This document shows positions 1 through 8,137 of a DNA stretch of 64,000 nt, in pieces (position 1 is the stretch's first letter; every line of letters begins with the position of its first letter). The DNA lies in contig CALGPN010000005.1 of assembly GCA_937960435.1 (NCBI GenBank), positions 62,001 to 126,000 of the forward strand, read 5' to 3'. Under the pieces are notes generated by a model. The model worked only from the letters and a program-made list of their open reading frames with translations. It was not told where the DNA came from and did no database searches. This DNA comes from an uncultured Desulfosoma sp. (GTDB taxonomy: Bacteria; Desulfobacterota; Syntrophobacteria; Syntrophobacterales; DSM-9756). The position numbers and the translations under genes were made by a program.

Positions 1-174
1 CTGGCCGAGGCGTTGCATGTGCCGGATGTTGAACTTTTCGCTGGTCTCACCCGGCACCAGGCGCCACGGGCACAAATTGGTGCACAAACCGCATTGCATG
101 CACCAATTGACCGTCTCCGCACCCATGCTCACGATATAGTCGCGCATCTCCAGCGAGACGTATTTCGGCTCCAT
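1..174 (-). CDS. qmoC: QmoC, N-terminal part (cut by window edge)
   Basis: This is the first 58 codons of the membrane subunit of the Qmo complex, which passes electrons from the quinone pool toward APS reductase. The visible part begins MEPKYVSLEMRD and has an HdrC-like iron-sulfur motif: C25, C28, C31 and C35 followed by Pro. The family continues with a second cluster and a NarI-like heme b membrane domain, both beyond the window. A strong GGAGGAG ribosome binding site lies just before the ATG at 174. It follows qmoB after 39 bases, so it is the third gene of qmoABC. Confidence 0.9.
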   Translation of the reverse strand, partial: MEPKYVSLEMRDYIVSMGAETVNWCMQCGLCTNLCPWRLVPGETSEKFNIRHMQRLGQ

Positions 175-213
175 GTTTTTCTCCTCCCGTGCTGATCTCC
201 CACGCACGAACCC

Positions 214-2430
214 TTAGAATCCTTTGTAGGGGTTCGGGCCCACGTTTTCCAAAGTCGCTGCAAAGTCATCCAGGATCTGCGGTAAACGGCCGTAATCGGT
301 GATGGACACCTGCTCGAAGCGGACGCGGTCCGATTCCAGTACCAGCCGATCCAAAGTTTCTTTGATCTTGCTCATGCGAATGTTGGCCAGTTCGCTGCCT
401 TTGACGAAATGGCACTGGTAATCGTCCCCGTGTTTGCACCCCAAAAGCAAAATGCCGTCGATTCCCTTGGAGAGCGCGTCGGCAATCCACACGAGGTTCA
501 TGGACCCTAAGCACCGCACCGGGATGACTCTCACCCAAGGATTGTACTGCGCTCGGCGGATCCCCACCATGTCGAGAGCCGGGTAGGCGTCGTTTTCACA
601 CGCCAAAACGACAATGCGAGGCTTTTCCTCATCCTCTTCGGGAACCTCGATGGTTTTGATCACGTTGCCGATCATGCCCACAGAGTAATTCTTAAACGAG
701 ATGATCCGTTCCGGACACGCCCCCATGCACACACCGCATCGGCGGCACCGGGTGGGGTTGGGCAGCGGGTTGGCTTTTTCGTCTTCGTTGATGGCGCCGA
801 AAGGACATTCCTCCGTGCATCGCTTGCACTGGGTGCAGCGCTGCATGAAAAATTCAGGGTAACTGAGGTCCCCCGCCCTGGGGTGGACCGCCTTGCCTTG
901 GGACGTCATTTCCACGCACTGGATGGCTTTGAGCGCCGCCCCCGTCGCATCGTCCATGGCCCGAGCATAATCCATGGGCGCCCGCACAGTCCCGGCGGGA
1001 TAGATGCCCGTCCTCCGGGATTCATAAGGAAAACAGATGAAATGGGAATCAGGAAATCCGTACTTCAGGGCCGGGACTTCAGGGCCTTGCCGGTATTCCA
1101 GATTGAGAAGGTTCGAGACCAAAATGGTGTCGGCCGGGACCTCCAGCTCCTCTTCTCCTTCCTTGGGCTGTTGGGCCTTGTAGGGCTTTCCGAGCGACGC
1201 CGTGGACACCATGCCCGTAGCGAGCACCACAAGATCTACGGACTCCGAGACGATCGGAGCTCTTGTGAGCACATCTTCCGCCGCCACCGTCAGCGCCCCG
1301 GAGCCGTCGTCTTCAACCGCCGTGACCGATCCCCGCACAAAGACGACCCCGTCCTTCTGCACCTGCTTGTAGAAAAGCTCGTAATTTCCTGTAGCCCGCA
1401 TGTCCTTGTAGAAAATATACACGGGCATGTCGGGGTTTTGCTGTTTGAGAACTTTCGCTTGTTTCAGGGATTCCACACAGCAGGCGGCCGAACAATACGG
1501 CAAATGTTCCGGGTCGCGGGATCCGGCGCACAGCACGAAGGCCACGCTTTTCGCGGGCTGTCCGTTGGACGGTCGCACCACCCGGCCTTCTTTAAGCATG
1601 GCCTCCAGACGGTCCGCCGTGACGACGTCGGCATGGGACCCGTAGCCCAAGTGGGCGAGTTTTTCGGCGTCATAGGGCACCGACCCTGTGGCCAGAACCA
1701 CGGCGCCCACCCTTTCGGACACCGAGCTTCCGTTGGACTGGATGGTCACATCGAACATGCACGGCGCGCCGGCAATCTTTTGAATCTGGGCGCCCGTGTA
1801 CACCTTGATCTTGTCGCTTCCGGTCACGGCCGAAACGAGCGCTTCCACGTCGAAGCTCTGAGGCTCCTCATAGGGCGGCCCCAAGGGCGGCACGGAATGA
1901 ACGTTTTTCACATACCCGCCAAGGGTGTCGCTCTTTTCCACCAGGACGACGTCATAACCGGCCCCAGCCGCTTCTTTTGCCGCCGTCAACCCCGTCAGAC
2001 CCCCGCCGACCACCAGGATCCGCTTGCTCAAATTTTCTCCCTGGAACGGCACCGGGGGCTCCATTTCCTTGGCCTTGGTCAATCCCATGCGCAGGTAGTC
2101 CTCGGCCATCATCTGGGTGTCTTCATCCCCCGCAGGATGGCTCCACACCACCTGCTCCCTCAGGTTGACCCTTTCCAGCACCTTGTCCGCGCCGAAATCA
2201 AAGACATCGGTCATGACCCGCGGCGAACACGCCGCAATGACCATGGTATTGACCCCCTGTTGAAGATCGTCTTCGATGAGCTTTCGCCCTTCTTCGCCGC
2301 ACAAAAAGCCGTGTTGCCGGCACACAGGCACCTTGTGTTCCCCCGTGGCCACCTTCGCCAAAGCCGCCACGTCCAGAGCGTCCCCGATACCGCAGCCCGT
2401 GCAGAGATACACGCCGATTTTCTTCTCCAT
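214..2430 (-). CDS. qmoB: QmoB, HdrA/MvhD-like flavoprotein of the Qmo complex
   Basis: 738 residues, the usual size of QmoB. The N-terminus has a C-x2-C pair at residues 10 and 13. A Rossmann FAD motif (VVGGGLTGLTA) lies near residues 140-150. Two [4Fe-4S] motifs (CTQCKRCTEECP and CRRCGVCMGACP) lie in the last third, and a C-terminal MvhD-like domain with several Cys (LACEND, VRCLGS, LGCKHGDD) ends the protein. In the known family, QmoB sits on the cytoplasmic face with QmoA and QmoC and is proposed to link menaquinol oxidation to APS reduction. It starts 4 bases after the qmoA stop, which suggests translational coupling. Identification is firm from domain order and neighbours. Confidence 0.95.
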   Translation of the reverse strand: MEKKIGVYLCTGCGIGDALDVAALAKVATGEHKVPVCRQHGFLCGEEGRKLIEDDLQQGVNTMVIAACSPRVMTDVFDFGADKVLERVNLREQVVWSHPAGDEDTQMMAEDYLRMGLTKAKEMEPPVPFQGENLSKRILVVGGGLTGLTAAKEAAGAGYDVVLVEKSDTLGGYVKNVHSVPPLGPPYEEPQSFDVEALVSAVTGSDKIKVYTGAQIQKIAGAPCMFDVTIQSNGSSVSERVGAVVLATGSVPYDAEKLAHLGYGSHADVVTADRLEAMLKEGRVVRPSNGQPAKSVAFVLCAGSRDPEHLPYCSAACCVESLKQAKVLKQQNPDMPVYIFYKDMRATGNYELFYKQVQKDGVVFVRGSVTAVEDDGSGALTVAAEDVLTRAPIVSESVDLVVLATGMVSTASLGKPYKAQQPKEGEEELEVPADTILVSNLLNLEYRQGPEVPALKYGFPDSHFICFPYESRRTGIYPAGTVRAPMDYARAMDDATGAALKAIQCVEMTSQGKAVHPRAGDLSYPEFFMQRCTQCKRCTEECPFGAINEDEKANPLPNPTRCRRCGVCMGACPERIISFKNYSVGMIGNVIKTIEVPEEDEEKPRIVVLACENDAYPALDMVGIRRAQYNPWVRVIPVRCLGSMNLVWIADALSKGIDGILLLGCKHGDDYQCHFVKGSELANIRMSKIKETLDRLVLESDRVRFEQVSITDYGRLPQILDDFAATLENVGPNPYKGF

Positions 2431-2434
2431 GGAT

Positions 2435-3703
2435 CTACCTCCTCACCATCGCCTGAATCGCCTTAAGGGCCGCCGCCGTCGCATCTTGGACACTGGAGGC
2501 CACGTCCACCGGGCGTTTCACACACCCCGCCGGAACGATCCCGGCCGAAGGCTGGGCCGGCAGCAAGAAACCATTCTCATCGTAGGTGACCTCTGCGGGG
2601 ACCTTGTCGTCCGCCGTGCTGGGGACCATCCCCGTAGCCAAAACCACCAGATCGAAACCCTCGCGAAGGATGGACCCGGTCTCCTGATCCTCGACCTGCA
2701 CGGTCACCTGGCCTGTTTCGGCGTTTTCCGAAATTTCTCCCGCCTTGCCTTTGACGAACCGCACCCGCGCGTCTTTCTGAACTTTCGCGTAAAAGTCCTC
2801 GTATTTCCCGAGGGCTCGAATGTCGATGTAGAAAATCGTCACCGACGCTTCAGGGTTTTGGTCCAGGACGTAGGTCGCCTGTTTGAGGGAGGCCAAGCAG
2901 CAAATGCCCGAGCAATACGGCAAGTGGTTTTCGTCCCGGGATCCGGCGCATTGCACAAAAGCCACCTTTTGCACCGCAGCGCCGTCCGAAGGCCGGACAA
3001 TGCGCCCTTGCGTTGGACCGTTGAAAGACGCCAGCCGTTCCATGACGACGTTGCTGATGACGTTTTGGAAACGACCTGCGCCGTAGTAAGCGATCTTGGA
3101 AGCGTCATAAGGCTTCCAGCCCGTGGCCCATACCACGGCGCCGACTTTCAGGTCGAAAGTTTTTTCCTGCATGTCCAAATCCACGGCCCCGTAAGGGCAT
3201 GCGGCTCGAATTTTTTCCGCTTCCGCCGTCCCGATCACTTGCGGGGCGAGGACGTAGCGCATGGGAAAAGCGAATTCGTGGGGCAGATACGCCGCCTTCA
3301 CTTTGCTCAAACCGTAATCGAAGGGGTTGGAAATTTCCGTTTCCGCCGCTTCTGCGCACACTCCGCAGCCCGTGCACTTTTCGTTCACATAGCGCGGAGC
3401 CAATTTGACCGTGACGTCGAAGTCGCCGGGCACCCCGGAAATCTTTGTCACTTCCGCCATGGTGAAAAATCGGACCAAGGGGTTGTTCTTGATCCGGCGA
3501 AAATTGATTTCCAAACCGCACGACGGCGGACACAACTTCGGAAAATACTTGTTCATCCGGGCGACCCGGCCGCCCAGGTACGGTTCCTTCTCCACAATGT
3601 AGACCGGCAATCCGGCTTCAGCCGCTTCCAAAGCCGCGCTCAGGCCGCTCATCCCGCCCCCCACCACCAAGATACTGCGATGGCCGTTGGTCACATCCGA
3701 CAT
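2435..3703 (-). CDS. qmoA: QmoA, HdrA-like flavoprotein of the Qmo complex
   Basis: 422 residues from the ATG at 3703, which has a clear GGAGGAG ribosome binding site. The frame is open 30 codons further upstream, but that part looks like untranslated leader. The protein opens with an FAD-binding motif (ILVVGGGMSGLSAALEA) and carries a C-x2-C-x2-C group (CTGCGVC) that lacks the usual nearby fourth Cys-Pro. A second flavin-binding stretch (ATGMVP) lies near the end. It is homologous to HdrA of heterodisulfide reductase. It is the first gene of qmoABC and is separated from aprA by a terminator, so qmo can be controlled apart from sat-aprBA. Confidence 0.95.
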   Translation of the reverse strand: MSDVTNGHRSILVVGGGMSGLSAALEAAEAGLPVYIVEKEPYLGGRVARMNKYFPKLCPPSCGLEINFRRIKNNPLVRFFTMAEVTKISGVPGDFDVTVKLAPRYVNEKCTGCGVCAEAAETEISNPFDYGLSKVKAAYLPHEFAFPMRYVLAPQVIGTAEAEKIRAACPYGAVDLDMQEKTFDLKVGAVVWATGWKPYDASKIAYYGAGRFQNVISNVVMERLASFNGPTQGRIVRPSDGAAVQKVAFVQCAGSRDENHLPYCSGICCLASLKQATYVLDQNPEASVTIFYIDIRALGKYEDFYAKVQKDARVRFVKGKAGEISENAETGQVTVQVEDQETGSILREGFDLVVLATGMVPSTADDKVPAEVTYDENGFLLPAQPSAGIVPAGCVKRPVDVASSVQDATAAALKAIQAMVRR

Positions 3704-3788
3704 GGACTCTCCTCCGCTGCTCAAAGTTCGCGCCGCCCCTTGTCCACCCCGAGGCTCAGTGTCTCGGCCCTCTCCCCGACACGGTCGG

Positions 3789-3820
3789 CACAAGGGTGCG
3801 CCTTGTGAGATTCTTCACCC
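3789..3820. promoter_or_regulatory. Candidate operator upstream of qmoA: dyad plus CRP/FNR-like site
   Basis: Two overlapping symmetric elements lie 86-117 bases before the qmoA start. The first is a perfect inverted repeat, CACAAGG-GTGCG-CCTTGTG (3789-3807). The second, TTGTGA-GATTCT-TCACCC (3803-3820), matches 10 of 12 bases of the TTGTGA-N6-TCACAA pattern known for CRP/FNR-family regulators such as HcpR, which is reported to control sulfate-reduction genes in Desulfovibrio. The assignment to a regulator is inference. Confidence 0.45.
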
Positions 3821-3827
3821 GCACGTC

Positions 3828-3857
3828 CCCATAGCACAGCCTCCCGCTCGAGGCAAG
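3828..3857 (-). promoter_or_regulatory. Weak candidate sigma70 promoter for qmoABC
   Basis: Read on the minus strand there is TTGCCT (3852-3857), an 18-base spacer and TATGGG (3828-3833). The match is only moderate. Its position between the aprA terminator and the candidate operator is what makes it plausible. Transcription would begin next to the TTGTGA-N6-TCACCC site, which would suit repression. Confidence 0.3.
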
Positions 3858-3882
3858 AACCCCGGGGGAGCGCAAGGCCATT

Positions 3883-3922
3883 AAAAAACCCCCTGGAGCC
3901 CTTTTGGGCATCCAGGGGGTTT
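3883..3922 (-). terminator. Intrinsic terminator after aprA
   Basis: Immediately past the aprA stop the minus strand can form a stem with AAACCCCCTGGA and TCCAGGGGGTTT as arms and a loop of about 13 bases, followed by a T run. This is a textbook rho-independent terminator and separates sat-aprBA from qmoABC. Confidence 0.85.
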
Positions 3923-3940
3923 GTCGCTCAGGTTAGATTC

Positions 3941-5854
3941 CTAGACATCCAGGTGAACGATAGGAACCTTCTTCAAGGTCCATTCGCCCGTCGCCGGATT
4001 CCACACGGAGTTGACGAAGCAGTGCCAATTGTTTTCGTCCATATCCGGGAAGTCGGCGCGGAAGTAGTAGCCCGGCCAACGGCTTTCTTCACGGAACAAG
4101 ACGTGGCGCAGGTGGCTTTCGGCGATCCACATGCGTTGCACGTTTTCCCAGCACCTCATGAGTTCATGCAGATCGGAAGCCGCCAACTTTTCCGAGTCTT
4201 CCTTCAGCATGGTGAGAAGCTCGAGCCCGCGTTCCAGCAAGTGCTTGTTCGTGGTGAACTGAGCCGACACGCCGGCGCAGTATTCGTCCATAATCTTCTG
4301 GAGGCGGAACATGAACATCTTCGGCTTGATGAAGTTCGGGTTGATTTCCGGGTCGCTGGACATGGGCGCGAACTCTTCAAACCGGGCCAACGGGGCCAAA
4401 ATCTTGTCGCGCAGCGCGGCCACCTGGGCTTCGTCGACCTTAGGAGCTTCATTGTGGTCCAGTATGTAGGCGATGGCGCCCTTGGCCGCGATACGGCCTT
4501 CGGCGTGGGACCCGGAGGAGAACTTGTGCGAGGAGGCGCCCGCACCGTCACCCGCCGTGAACAGCGCCGGAACCGTGGTCATATGGTTGTAAACACCGAT
4601 GGGTTCCCATTGCTTGCGGTATTCGGCCGGCATCAGGTCTTCGGGGCCGCAGACCCAGGCACCGGAGGCGCCGGAGTGGGACCCGATGAAGTACGGTTCG
4701 GCAGCGGCGATTTCCGAAGGCTTTTCTTCCGGCTGAATGTTCATCCCAGCCCAGAGGATGGCCTGGCTGATGGTCATGTCGAGGAAGTCTTCCCAAGCCT
4801 CGTTTTCCAATTCCTTCATTTTTTTCTTGAAGGCCTTGGGATCGTCTTTGTACTTGGCGGCCAAGTTGGCGATGGCCTCTTCCGTCCTCATGTAGATCGG
4901 ACCCTTGCCGGCCATGACATCTTCCATGCCGAGCCAGTTCCGCAGGTTGGCCGGGATGGGCTTGCCTGTGCCGTACGGAGCCCACTTGGGCAGCTCGTTG
5001 GCGCGGGTGACCATGTATTCTTCACCCAGAGCGTTAGTGGCGCGGGACTTGAAAAGCAAGAACCACGCACCCACGGGGCCGTACCCGTCTTTGAAGCGCA
5101 CCGGGATGAAGCGCACTTCCTGGCAGGTCATTTCCGCACCGGCGCGAATGGTGAAGTAAGCGGTCGAACCGCTGTTCCACGGCGGATACCACGCGCGGCC
5201 GAGACCTTCGCCCACGGAACGCGGACGGAACACGTGCACCGCGCCGCCCATGCAGGCGATGGTTGCCTTGGCCGTAAACACATAGAACTTGTTCTCGCGA
5301 ACGCTGAAACCCACGGCGCCCACGCACTTGCCGTTGTTCAACAGAGGCTCGACGATGAAGACGCGCTCGAACAACTGGCCCTTGTCGCCCATGGTGGCCA
5401 GAGCGTTCTTGGCAGCTTCGGCAACGACCACTTTGTAGGACTCGCCGTTGATCATAATCTGCCAACGACCTTCATGGACATATTCGCCGCTTTCATCTTT
5501 CCAGATGGGAAGACCCCATTTTTCGAAAAGATGCACGCTGCTGTCCACGTGACGGGCGATGTCGTACACCAGGTCTTCACGGGATACACCCATGAGGTCC
5601 TGACGGACGTATTTCACGTAATCTTCGACGGTGTTTTGGCCTTTGCCGTACCCGATGTATTGGTTGATGGCGGAAAGCCCCATGGCCACGGCGCCGGAAC
5701 GATCCATGGCGGCCTTGTCCACCACGGTGACCTTCAAGCCGTGCTTCTTGGCCCAGTAAGACGCTTCGAACGTGGCGCCGCAGGCCGACATACCACCGCC
5801 AAGGATCAAAAGATCGGTGTCAACTCGTACAGTTTCGAAATCGGAAGGCTTCAT
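3941..5854 (-). CDS. aprA: Adenylylsulfate (APS) reductase, alpha subunit
   Basis: 637 residues, the size expected for dissimilatory AprA. It reduces APS to sulfite and AMP at an FAD cofactor in the cytoplasm, with electrons entering through AprB. The N-terminus carries the FAD motif LLILGGGMSACGATFEA at about residues 15-31, and the whole sequence follows the fumarate-reductase/AprA fold. Conserved segments such as MDRSGAVAMGLSAINQY and GDGAGASSHKFSSGSHAEG are present. It follows aprB by 18 bases and ends before a strong terminator. There is no sign of damage. A strong ribosome binding site (AGGAGG) precedes the ATG. Confidence 0.97.
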   Translation of the reverse strand: MKPSDFETVRVDTDLLILGGGMSACGATFEASYWAKKHGLKVTVVDKAAMDRSGAVAMGLSAINQYIGYGKGQNTVEDYVKYVRQDLMGVSREDLVYDIARHVDSSVHLFEKWGLPIWKDESGEYVHEGRWQIMINGESYKVVVAEAAKNALATMGDKGQLFERVFIVEPLLNNGKCVGAVGFSVRENKFYVFTAKATIACMGGAVHVFRPRSVGEGLGRAWYPPWNSGSTAYFTIRAGAEMTCQEVRFIPVRFKDGYGPVGAWFLLFKSRATNALGEEYMVTRANELPKWAPYGTGKPIPANLRNWLGMEDVMAGKGPIYMRTEEAIANLAAKYKDDPKAFKKKMKELENEAWEDFLDMTISQAILWAGMNIQPEEKPSEIAAAEPYFIGSHSGASGAWVCGPEDLMPAEYRKQWEPIGVYNHMTTVPALFTAGDGAGASSHKFSSGSHAEGRIAAKGAIAYILDHNEAPKVDEAQVAALRDKILAPLARFEEFAPMSSDPEINPNFIKPKMFMFRLQKIMDEYCAGVSAQFTTNKHLLERGLELLTMLKEDSEKLAASDLHELMRCWENVQRMWIAESHLRHVLFREESRWPGYYFRADFPDMDENNWHCFVNSVWNPATGEWTLKKVPIVHLDV

Positions 5855-5872
5855 CTGTTCACCTCCTTAGGG

Positions 5873-6319
5873 TTACTTCTTCAGGGTGGGAAGTTGTGCC
5901 GCCAGGGTGGACGCCGGTTCCGTGCAGAGCACAGGGCTCTTGATGTCTTCGGAACCCGTCTGCCACTCATCGGGCCATGGCTTGGCCTGGCCTTCCGGAG
6001 TCGTCCGAATGGGGAACTTGAACCGTTTCACTTGGCCGTTGCGGAACTTCACGGTCCACATGATGTCTTCGGATCCGCGAAGCGGCACAACCGAGGCGCC
6101 CATGGGAACGAAGTCGGCGTAGCCGCGCACATCGACCGCCTGCTGCGGGCAGATCTTCACGCAGTTGTAGCATTCCCAGCACATTTCAGGGGCCCGGTTG
6201 TAAGCCTTCATCTTTTCCTTGTCCAGGACCATCAGGTCGTTGGGGCAGATGTACATACATGCGGTCTTGTCCTGCCCCTTGCAGCCGTCGCATTTCTCAA
6301 GAATGACGTAACTAGGCAT
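5873..6319 (-). CDS. aprB: Adenylylsulfate (APS) reductase, beta subunit
   Basis: 148 residues. Two [4Fe-4S] clusters are predicted from C-x2-C-...-C-x3-CP spacing: the first uses CDGCKGQDKTACMYICP near residues 10-26 and the second CWECYNCVKICP near residues 47-58. The C-terminal half is the beta-sheet and tail region that wraps around AprA in the known structures. It passes electrons from the Qmo side to the FAD of AprA. It starts about 170 bases after sat and is followed closely by aprA, and has an AGGAGGTG ribosome binding site. Confidence 0.96.
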   Translation of the reverse strand: MPSYVILEKCDGCKGQDKTACMYICPNDLMVLDKEKMKAYNRAPEMCWECYNCVKICPQQAVDVRGYADFVPMGASVVPLRGSEDIMWTVKFRNGQVKRFKFPIRTTPEGQAKPWPDEWQTGSEDIKSPVLCTEPASTLAAQLPTLKK

Positions 6320-6485
6320 CTTTTCACCTCCTAAAGGTTGTCACGAAACCACTGACCTCTGCGAGCCCTTCTTGATGAGCCCGCCCCAAAGAAACAGCCG
6401 TTGCACCTCCTTTCTTGGATGCAAACACCCCGTTTCCCCTGTGGGGAGAGCCCTCATAGGACTCCCCCACCGAACTCCGGCAACG

Positions 6486-7721
6486 CTATTTTTTGGCCGG
6501 GGCATCCCCCGTGGCCGCCCCGTGGAGCTTGATTTCCACTTTTTCTTCAAGGCTCGCGTAGTATTCCTTGAGAATCTGCAAAACCTCGGGGCGAGAGAAA
6601 TGCGGATCCAGCTCGCCGCCTTCCGACAAGGTCTTGCGCACCATAGTACCGGAAAGAATCAGCCGGTCGGCCTTGCCGTGAGGACAGGTCCTCATGGACG
6701 CCATGCCGTCACACTTGAAGCACCAAAACGTCCAGTCGATCTTGAGGGGCTTGGTGATTAGGGCGTCTTGAGGAATTTCGTCGAAGATCTTTTGGGCGTC
6801 GAACGGCCCGTAGTAGTCGCCCACACCTGCGTGGTCGCGGCCCACGATGAGGTGGCTGCAGCCGTAGTTTTGACGGAAAACGGCGTGGAGCAGAGCCTCA
6901 CGCGGTCCGCCGTAACGCATCTCCGCCGGATAACCGCCTACCACGATGGTGTCTTTCACAAAATAGTTCTCTACCAGGGCATCGATGGCTTTCTTGCGCA
7001 CATCGGCGGGAATGTCACCGGCTTTGAGCTTGCCCAACAGCTGGTGGATATAGACACCGTCCATGACTTCCACAGCGATTTTGCACAGATACTCATGGCT
7101 GCGGTGCATGGGGTTACGGGTTTGAAAAGCCGCCACCTGGGACCAGCCCTTTTCCTCGAAAATCTTTCGGGCTTCGGCCGGGGTTTGATAAGTGCCCTTG
7201 AAAACTTCCGGATAGAAACTTTCGCTCAGAACCTTCACAGGACCGGCCAGGTTGAATTCCTTTTGGGCCATGACCTTGGCCACACCCGGGTGCCCCGCCG
7301 CATCGGTCGTCCAGAACACGGATTTGCATTCGTGTTCTTTGTCGATGGTGTATTTTTCCGTGACCTTCATGGTGCCCAGGATCTGATCGTTTTCCACATC
7401 CCACAGGGCCACTTCTTCGTTGGGTGCCAAGCTGCCCGCCAGATCCTTGTCTGCGGACAGGGTGATGGGAATGGGCCAGAAGGTGCCGTCGGCCATCTTG
7501 TATTCGTCACACACGCCCTTCCAGTCGTCATAGCCCATGAAACCTTCCAGGGGCGTGAAGGCGCCGATGCCCAGCATCACCAGGTCCGAAGCCTCACGGC
7601 TCGTCATGGGGACCTTTTTCAGGGTCTTGGCCTTTTCCATCTCGGCTTTTCGCGCTTCACCATCCAAGAGCAGCGGTTTGAGCTTTCTTTCTTTCCCATG
7701 AGGGGGAACCAGCTTGGACAT
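6486..7721 (-). CDS. sat: Sulfate adenylyltransferase (ATP sulfurylase)
   Basis: 411 residues from the ATG at 7721, chosen because a GAGGAG ribosome binding site precedes it. The frame runs open 17 codons upstream without such a site. It activates sulfate to APS using ATP, the first step of sulfate reduction. Catalytic motifs of the family are visible: [11 protein letters not shown] (the QxRN and HxxH loop) and [12 protein letters not shown]. The CxxC-like C-terminal region (CFKCDG...CPHGKAD) agrees with the Zn-containing sulfate-reducer enzymes. A near-perfect sigma70 promoter lies about 90 bases upstream, so this is the first gene of the sat-aprBA unit. Confidence 0.96.
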   Translation of the reverse strand: MSKLVPPHGKERKLKPLLLDGEARKAEMEKAKTLKKVPMTSREASDLVMLGIGAFTPLEGFMGYDDWKGVCDEYKMADGTFWPIPITLSADKDLAGSLAPNEEVALWDVENDQILGTMKVTEKYTIDKEHECKSVFWTTDAAGHPGVAKVMAQKEFNLAGPVKVLSESFYPEVFKGTYQTPAEARKIFEEKGWSQVAAFQTRNPMHRSHEYLCKIAVEVMDGVYIHQLLGKLKAGDIPADVRKKAIDALVENYFVKDTIVVGGYPAEMRYGGPREALLHAVFRQNYGCSHLIVGRDHAGVGDYYGPFDAQKIFDEIPQDALITKPLKIDWTFWCFKCDGMASMRTCPHGKADRLILSGTMVRKTLSEGGELDPHFSRPEVLQILKEYYASLEEKVEIKLHGAATGDAPAKK

Positions 7722-7810
7722 GATCCATTCTCCTCGTCTCGTCTCGTTGTTGGCCTTAAGAACCTTCCGCATGAGGCGGCACTTCAGCTTGTGCTTTCCG
7801 TATCAATCGC

Positions 7811-7838
7811 ATTATAAAGGGGCCAGGATCCATGTCAA
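7811..7838 (-). promoter_or_regulatory. Near-consensus sigma70 promoter for sat-aprBA
   Basis: On the minus strand TTGACA (7833-7838) and TATAAT (7811-7816) are both perfect hexamers, separated by 16 bases. Transcription would begin near 7804, giving a leader of about 80 bases before sat. Both hexamers being perfect is rare and fits a very highly expressed central metabolic gene. Confidence 0.85.
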
Positions 7839-7899
7839 GTGAAAAAAGACGCAAAGAGACGCACCACAAAAACCTCTTGGCGCTTTCGGCCGACCCCGG

Positions 7900-8082
7900 C
7901 TAACTCTTGGCTCCTTCCAAAGCGCCCTTGAGTTGGTCCCGCTCTTCTTGAGCCTCCCTCAGAGCCTTTTCGACTTCCATGCGCCGAGGATGGTCCGCAG
8001 GGAGCTCCGCCAACTGTTTTTCCAGCTCTTCGATGCGCTTCATGCACTGGTAGAGTTCTTGCGCAAGGGCTCGAATCGTCAT
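7900..8082 (-). CDS. Small coiled-coil protein of unknown function
   Basis: 60 residues. The sequence is almost entirely charged alpha-helix with heptad-like spacing (MKRIEELEKQLAELP, then EVEKALREAQEERDQLKGALEG), so a short coiled coil is likely. There is no signal peptide or membrane segment. An AGGAGAGG ribosome binding site lies in front of the ATG. It sits between the MltD-like gene and the sat promoter on the same strand. I do not recognise a named family. A frame shifted by one base also stays open here, but has no helix pattern or start signal. Confidence 0.7.
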   Translation of the reverse strand: MTIRALAQELYQCMKRIEELEKQLAELPADHPRRMEVEKALREAQEERDQLKGALEGAKS

Positions 8083-8137
8083 CGCCTCTCCTAGAATTTC
8101 CGGAACCGAGGGGAGAGATCTCCCCCGCCGCCCGTTT

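Noticed and set aside
883-3808. Two overlapping open frames of more than 500 codons on the plus strand opposite qmoB and qmoA
   Set aside because: Both are antisense to firmly identified genes and show no domain or start signal.
3953-6334. Open frame of about 790 codons on the plus strand across aprA and aprB
   Set aside because: It lies opposite two certain genes, has no ribosome binding site, and its composition (rich in His, Arg, Phe, Val) is what third-position GC bias makes of an antisense frame.
7722-7860. Rex or HcpR operator in the sat promoter
   Set aside because: I looked for TTGTGA-N6-TCACAA and similar sites near the promoter and found only an isolated TCACTT half site.
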